Assembly: GCF_003967575.1 (NCBI RefSeq)
Contig: NZ_BIFT01000001.1
Coordinates: 124,001-188,000 of the forward strand
Length of the DNA: 64,000 nt
Origin: Dictyobacter alpinus
GTDB lineage: Bacteria > Chloroflexota > Ktedonobacteria > Ktedonobacterales > Ktedonobacteraceae
Direction: 5' to 3'
Both the position numbers and the translations under genes were made by a program. The notes below the pieces were generated by a model, which did not search any database, had not been told where the DNA came from, and worked only from the letters and a program-made list of their open reading frames with translations. Below, in pieces: positions 62,330 through 64,000 of the stretch (the first letter of the stretch is position 1; every line of letters starts with the position of its first letter).

Positions 62330-63330
62330 CTAGCGGAATTTAGAAATTGTTGTAGCGTTGTGGTTAAGGGAAGTCGTTCTTGAATTTTTTGTAGCACCTC
62401 TTGTATATACTGTTGATAAATGCTATGCGCATTCTTGATCACAGAGACAGCCATTTGTAGTTCGTCAGCGGTTGGCTCTGCTGTACTGGCACTTCCAATT
62501 GTAGTTCTTTGCTCAAGCACCAGCATCTTGACTAAAGTATTCTTTGCGGGCAGAAGGTTGCGCTCCGTATCAGCCTGTTGAGCAGATGCATTCTTCAATT
62601 GCAGCGCGACTCCATACAAATATCCCAATAAAGCGAATTGTTCATCCAGTCCCTTATCAGCATTTGCACAAATTGCTCCAAGTTGACCCACCAACCTCAT
62701 CAAGATACCGCCCCTCAAAGTCACCTGCTCCAGGGACTCTGAATGCTCTATCTCTATAAACACCTTCTGCTCATTCAGTAAAGTTAAACGTTGCCCATTC
62801 TGAATTTCAAGAATAGTTGCTTGCATTAATAGAAGTAATTTTACCAGTTGTGCAGAGGCAATCATATTGGAAGATAAAGCCAGGATTGAGCGTTGCGCAA
62901 GAGCCAATAAAGCGGTGGATACATTTAAGACACGAGCTGATCCCAATCGCTGCACTATAGCTGTCTGATCCTTTTCTTCAATCGTATAAAGCAAACCAAG
63001 AGCAACTGTAAAACATGTTATTGCAACAGCAACTTTCTCTGCAATATCAGTATCAATCTCAGGTTCTATACATTGAGTAATCAAGAAAGGAAACAGTAAG
63101 CAGATAGTAGCATACCATCCAATCCCATTCTTCCAGTCATCATCAGATAACAGTTGTTCTGGATCTTGAAAAGCCTGGACTACATCTGCTTTTAAATTCA
63201 CATCAAGCGATGACAATAACACATCCAAACGTTGCAACAGAATTCCTTGCTGTAAAGCAAATGGCTGCAATATAGAGTCAGTCTGATTACTCATTGAACT
63301 GCAACTTTCTACTATTGGCATAGAAACCAA
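62326..63330 (-). CDS. Degenerate isoprenyl diphosphate synthase-like protein
   Basis: This all-helical protein of about 334 residues is soluble apart from some hydrophobic helices. Its layout follows trans-isoprenyl synthases and ComQ-like proteins: a region YATICLLFPFLITQC, a helix pair around LLYTIEEKDQTAIVQRLG where DDxxD is expected, RVLNVSTALLALAQRSILAL, and GGILMRLVGQLGAICANADKGLDEQFALLGYLYGVALQLKN where the second Asp-rich motif is expected. Neither Asp motif is intact, so catalysis is unlikely unless the fold match is wrong. The start is uncertain (TTG 63330, ATG 63321 or ATG 63294). Function is unknown. Confidence 0.6.
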   Translation of the reverse strand: MVSMPIVESCSSMSNQTDSILQPFALQQGILLQRLDVLLSSLDVNLKADVVQAFQDPEQLLSDDDWKNGIGWYATICLLFPFLITQCIEPEIDTDIAEKVAVAITCFTVALGLLYTIEEKDQTAIVQRLGSARVLNVSTALLALAQRSILALSSNMIASAQLVKLLLLMQATILEIQNGQRLTLLNEQKVFIEIEHSESLEQVTLRGGILMRLVGQLGAICANADKGLDEQFALLGYLYGVALQLKNASAQQADTERNLLPAKNTLVKMLVLEQRTTIGSASTAEPTADELQMAVSVIKNAHSIYQQYIQEVLQKIQERLPLTTTLQQFLNSAR

Positions 63331-64000
63331 TCACTTCGGTTCTCTACTACAAAGAACAAGGATTTTTGACCCTTCGGGAAAAAGCTTGAAAAGTTAAAAT
63401 ATTCAAATACATCATACTTGCAAACAAAAGTAATTACAAGTAATCAAAAGGGTTTTAGACCCATAAAAGTTATCTTATGGGAGATAACTCAAACTCTTCC
63501 TCGCAACCTAATCTGTTGCACACGCAAACCTCATAAAAACAACCATAGGTGCAAGAGAGAAATAAATATATAATTGTTTAACTATCATTCAATTTATATA
63601 GTGATATTACTATACGCATCTTAAAAATAGAAGTATTTACTCAATCCTGTGCTTCTTATAACTACTAAATATGTCCATAAATTTCTACCTCTCTAACAAC
63701 ATCGAATCATCCGTTTAATACTCCTATTATTGATATCTTTTTTGCAATTATACGTTCTATACACAAGAAGATTTTTCCTGCTATGCAATTTATTTCATCC
63801 CTGGAAATTATTCCAGTCTGATTGCAGCATTTTATTTTTTTGCCTGTGCAAGGTTGCACTCATTACTGAATACAACTCATTTATAGGCTTATCCTATGAA
63901 TAGCCTATAGCAGCTTGCGCCGCAATCTGGCCGTTCTATCGTTGTTTCAATAGGAACCAGACTTGCTACGTTGGTGGGAAAAGCCAGAAAGCCTTCGCTC
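63331..64000. other. AT-rich terminal region without a recognised gene
   Basis: About 670 bases, strongly AT-rich to about 63900 and then of more average composition. I find no convincing ORF, tRNA or known RNA. It may hold the promoter of the isoprenyl-synthase-like gene and the edge of a further gene past the window. Confidence 0.4.

Noticed and set aside
1..64000. CRISPR arrays and tRNA genes
   Set aside because: No regularly spaced repeats and no cloverleaf-like sequences were seen on either strand by eye; an automated scan could still reveal a divergent tRNA.

Overview
The window is bacterial chromosome of moderate GC content, densely packed with short intergenic gaps. It most resembles a member of the Chloroflexota, probably class Ktedonobacteria. 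That placement is an inference from the gene mix: coenzyme F420 genes, ergothioneine genes, an FMN-riboswitch-controlled RibXY-type importer, two T-box leaders, and TTG/GTG starts with strong Shine-Dalgarno sequences. No 16S or 23S rRNA is present to settle it. Most of the window is core metabolism. The clearly accessory part is about 56.6-60.8 kb: a sensor kinase, a broken ISL3 transposase and a GC-rich TnpB element, bracketed by a 38-bp direct repeat.

Layout. 0-3 kb (minus): 2-oxoglutarate dehydrogenase E1 with the first codons of the E2 gene. 3-7.8 kb (plus): an isoleucine-type T-box leader, an AlaX-like tRNA editing protein and IleRS. 8.2-9.7 kb: an amidase. 9.8-16.7 kb (minus): a histidine operon (hisH-hisA-hisF-hisI) headed by a large HAD/kinase-like fusion protein and followed by two HAD hydrolases. 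16.9-19.5 kb (minus): argC-argB behind a second T-box leader with its own promoter. 19.6-23.8 kb (plus): a CDF metal transporter and a transmembrane Ser/Thr kinase. 23.8-26.2 kb (minus): FMN riboswitch, permease and substrate-binding lipoprotein. 26.3-27.6 kb (minus): PIG-L deacetylase and DoxX-like membrane protein. 27.8-31 kb (plus): F420 assembly genes cofE, a nitroreductase, cofD and cofC. 31-33 kb: a divergent PhyH dioxygenase/AraC regulator pair. 33.5-36.7 kb (plus): glnA, moaA and a small HTH protein. 36.8-41.4 kb: a GNAT enzyme, then ergothioneine genes egtE, egtB and egtD. 41.5-44 kb: a tiny ORF, a DUF2721 protein, an isolated 5S rRNA and an AAA+ ATPase. 44-49 kb (minus): smc and a formyltransferase. 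49.2-51.7 kb (plus): YggX-like iron protein, CCAEP-tail radical SAM protein and YbaK deacylase. 51.7-56.6 kb: a glucose/sorbosone dehydrogenase lipoprotein, flavin reductase, HIT protein, 3-hydroxyacyl-CoA dehydrogenase and a membrane/PRC-barrel protein. 56.9-64 kb: sensor kinase, transposon remnants, TnpB, a DHFR-like reductase, an AraC regulator, a degenerate isoprenyl-synthase-like protein and an AT-rich tail.

How the parts work together. Flavin and deazaflavin metabolism recur (flavin importer, F420 assembly, flavin reductase, DHFR/RibD-like reductase). So does redox and iron protection (ergothioneine, YggX). Amino-acid supply is under RNA control at two sites, ileS and argCB. Transcription units commonly end in very long, near-perfect hairpins, one of them a 60-bp perfect palindrome.

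The items most worth a second look are: the HAD/kinase fusion leading the his operon together with an atypical HisI; the apparently non-arginine specifier in the argC T-box; the degenerate isoprenyl-synthase-like gene with an overlapping 15-residue ORF; the YggX/CCAEP radical SAM pair; the TnpB element with its predicted guide end and upstream frameshift; and the 38-bp repeat carrying a promoter-like arrangement. All calls come from reading the sequence; no database search was run.
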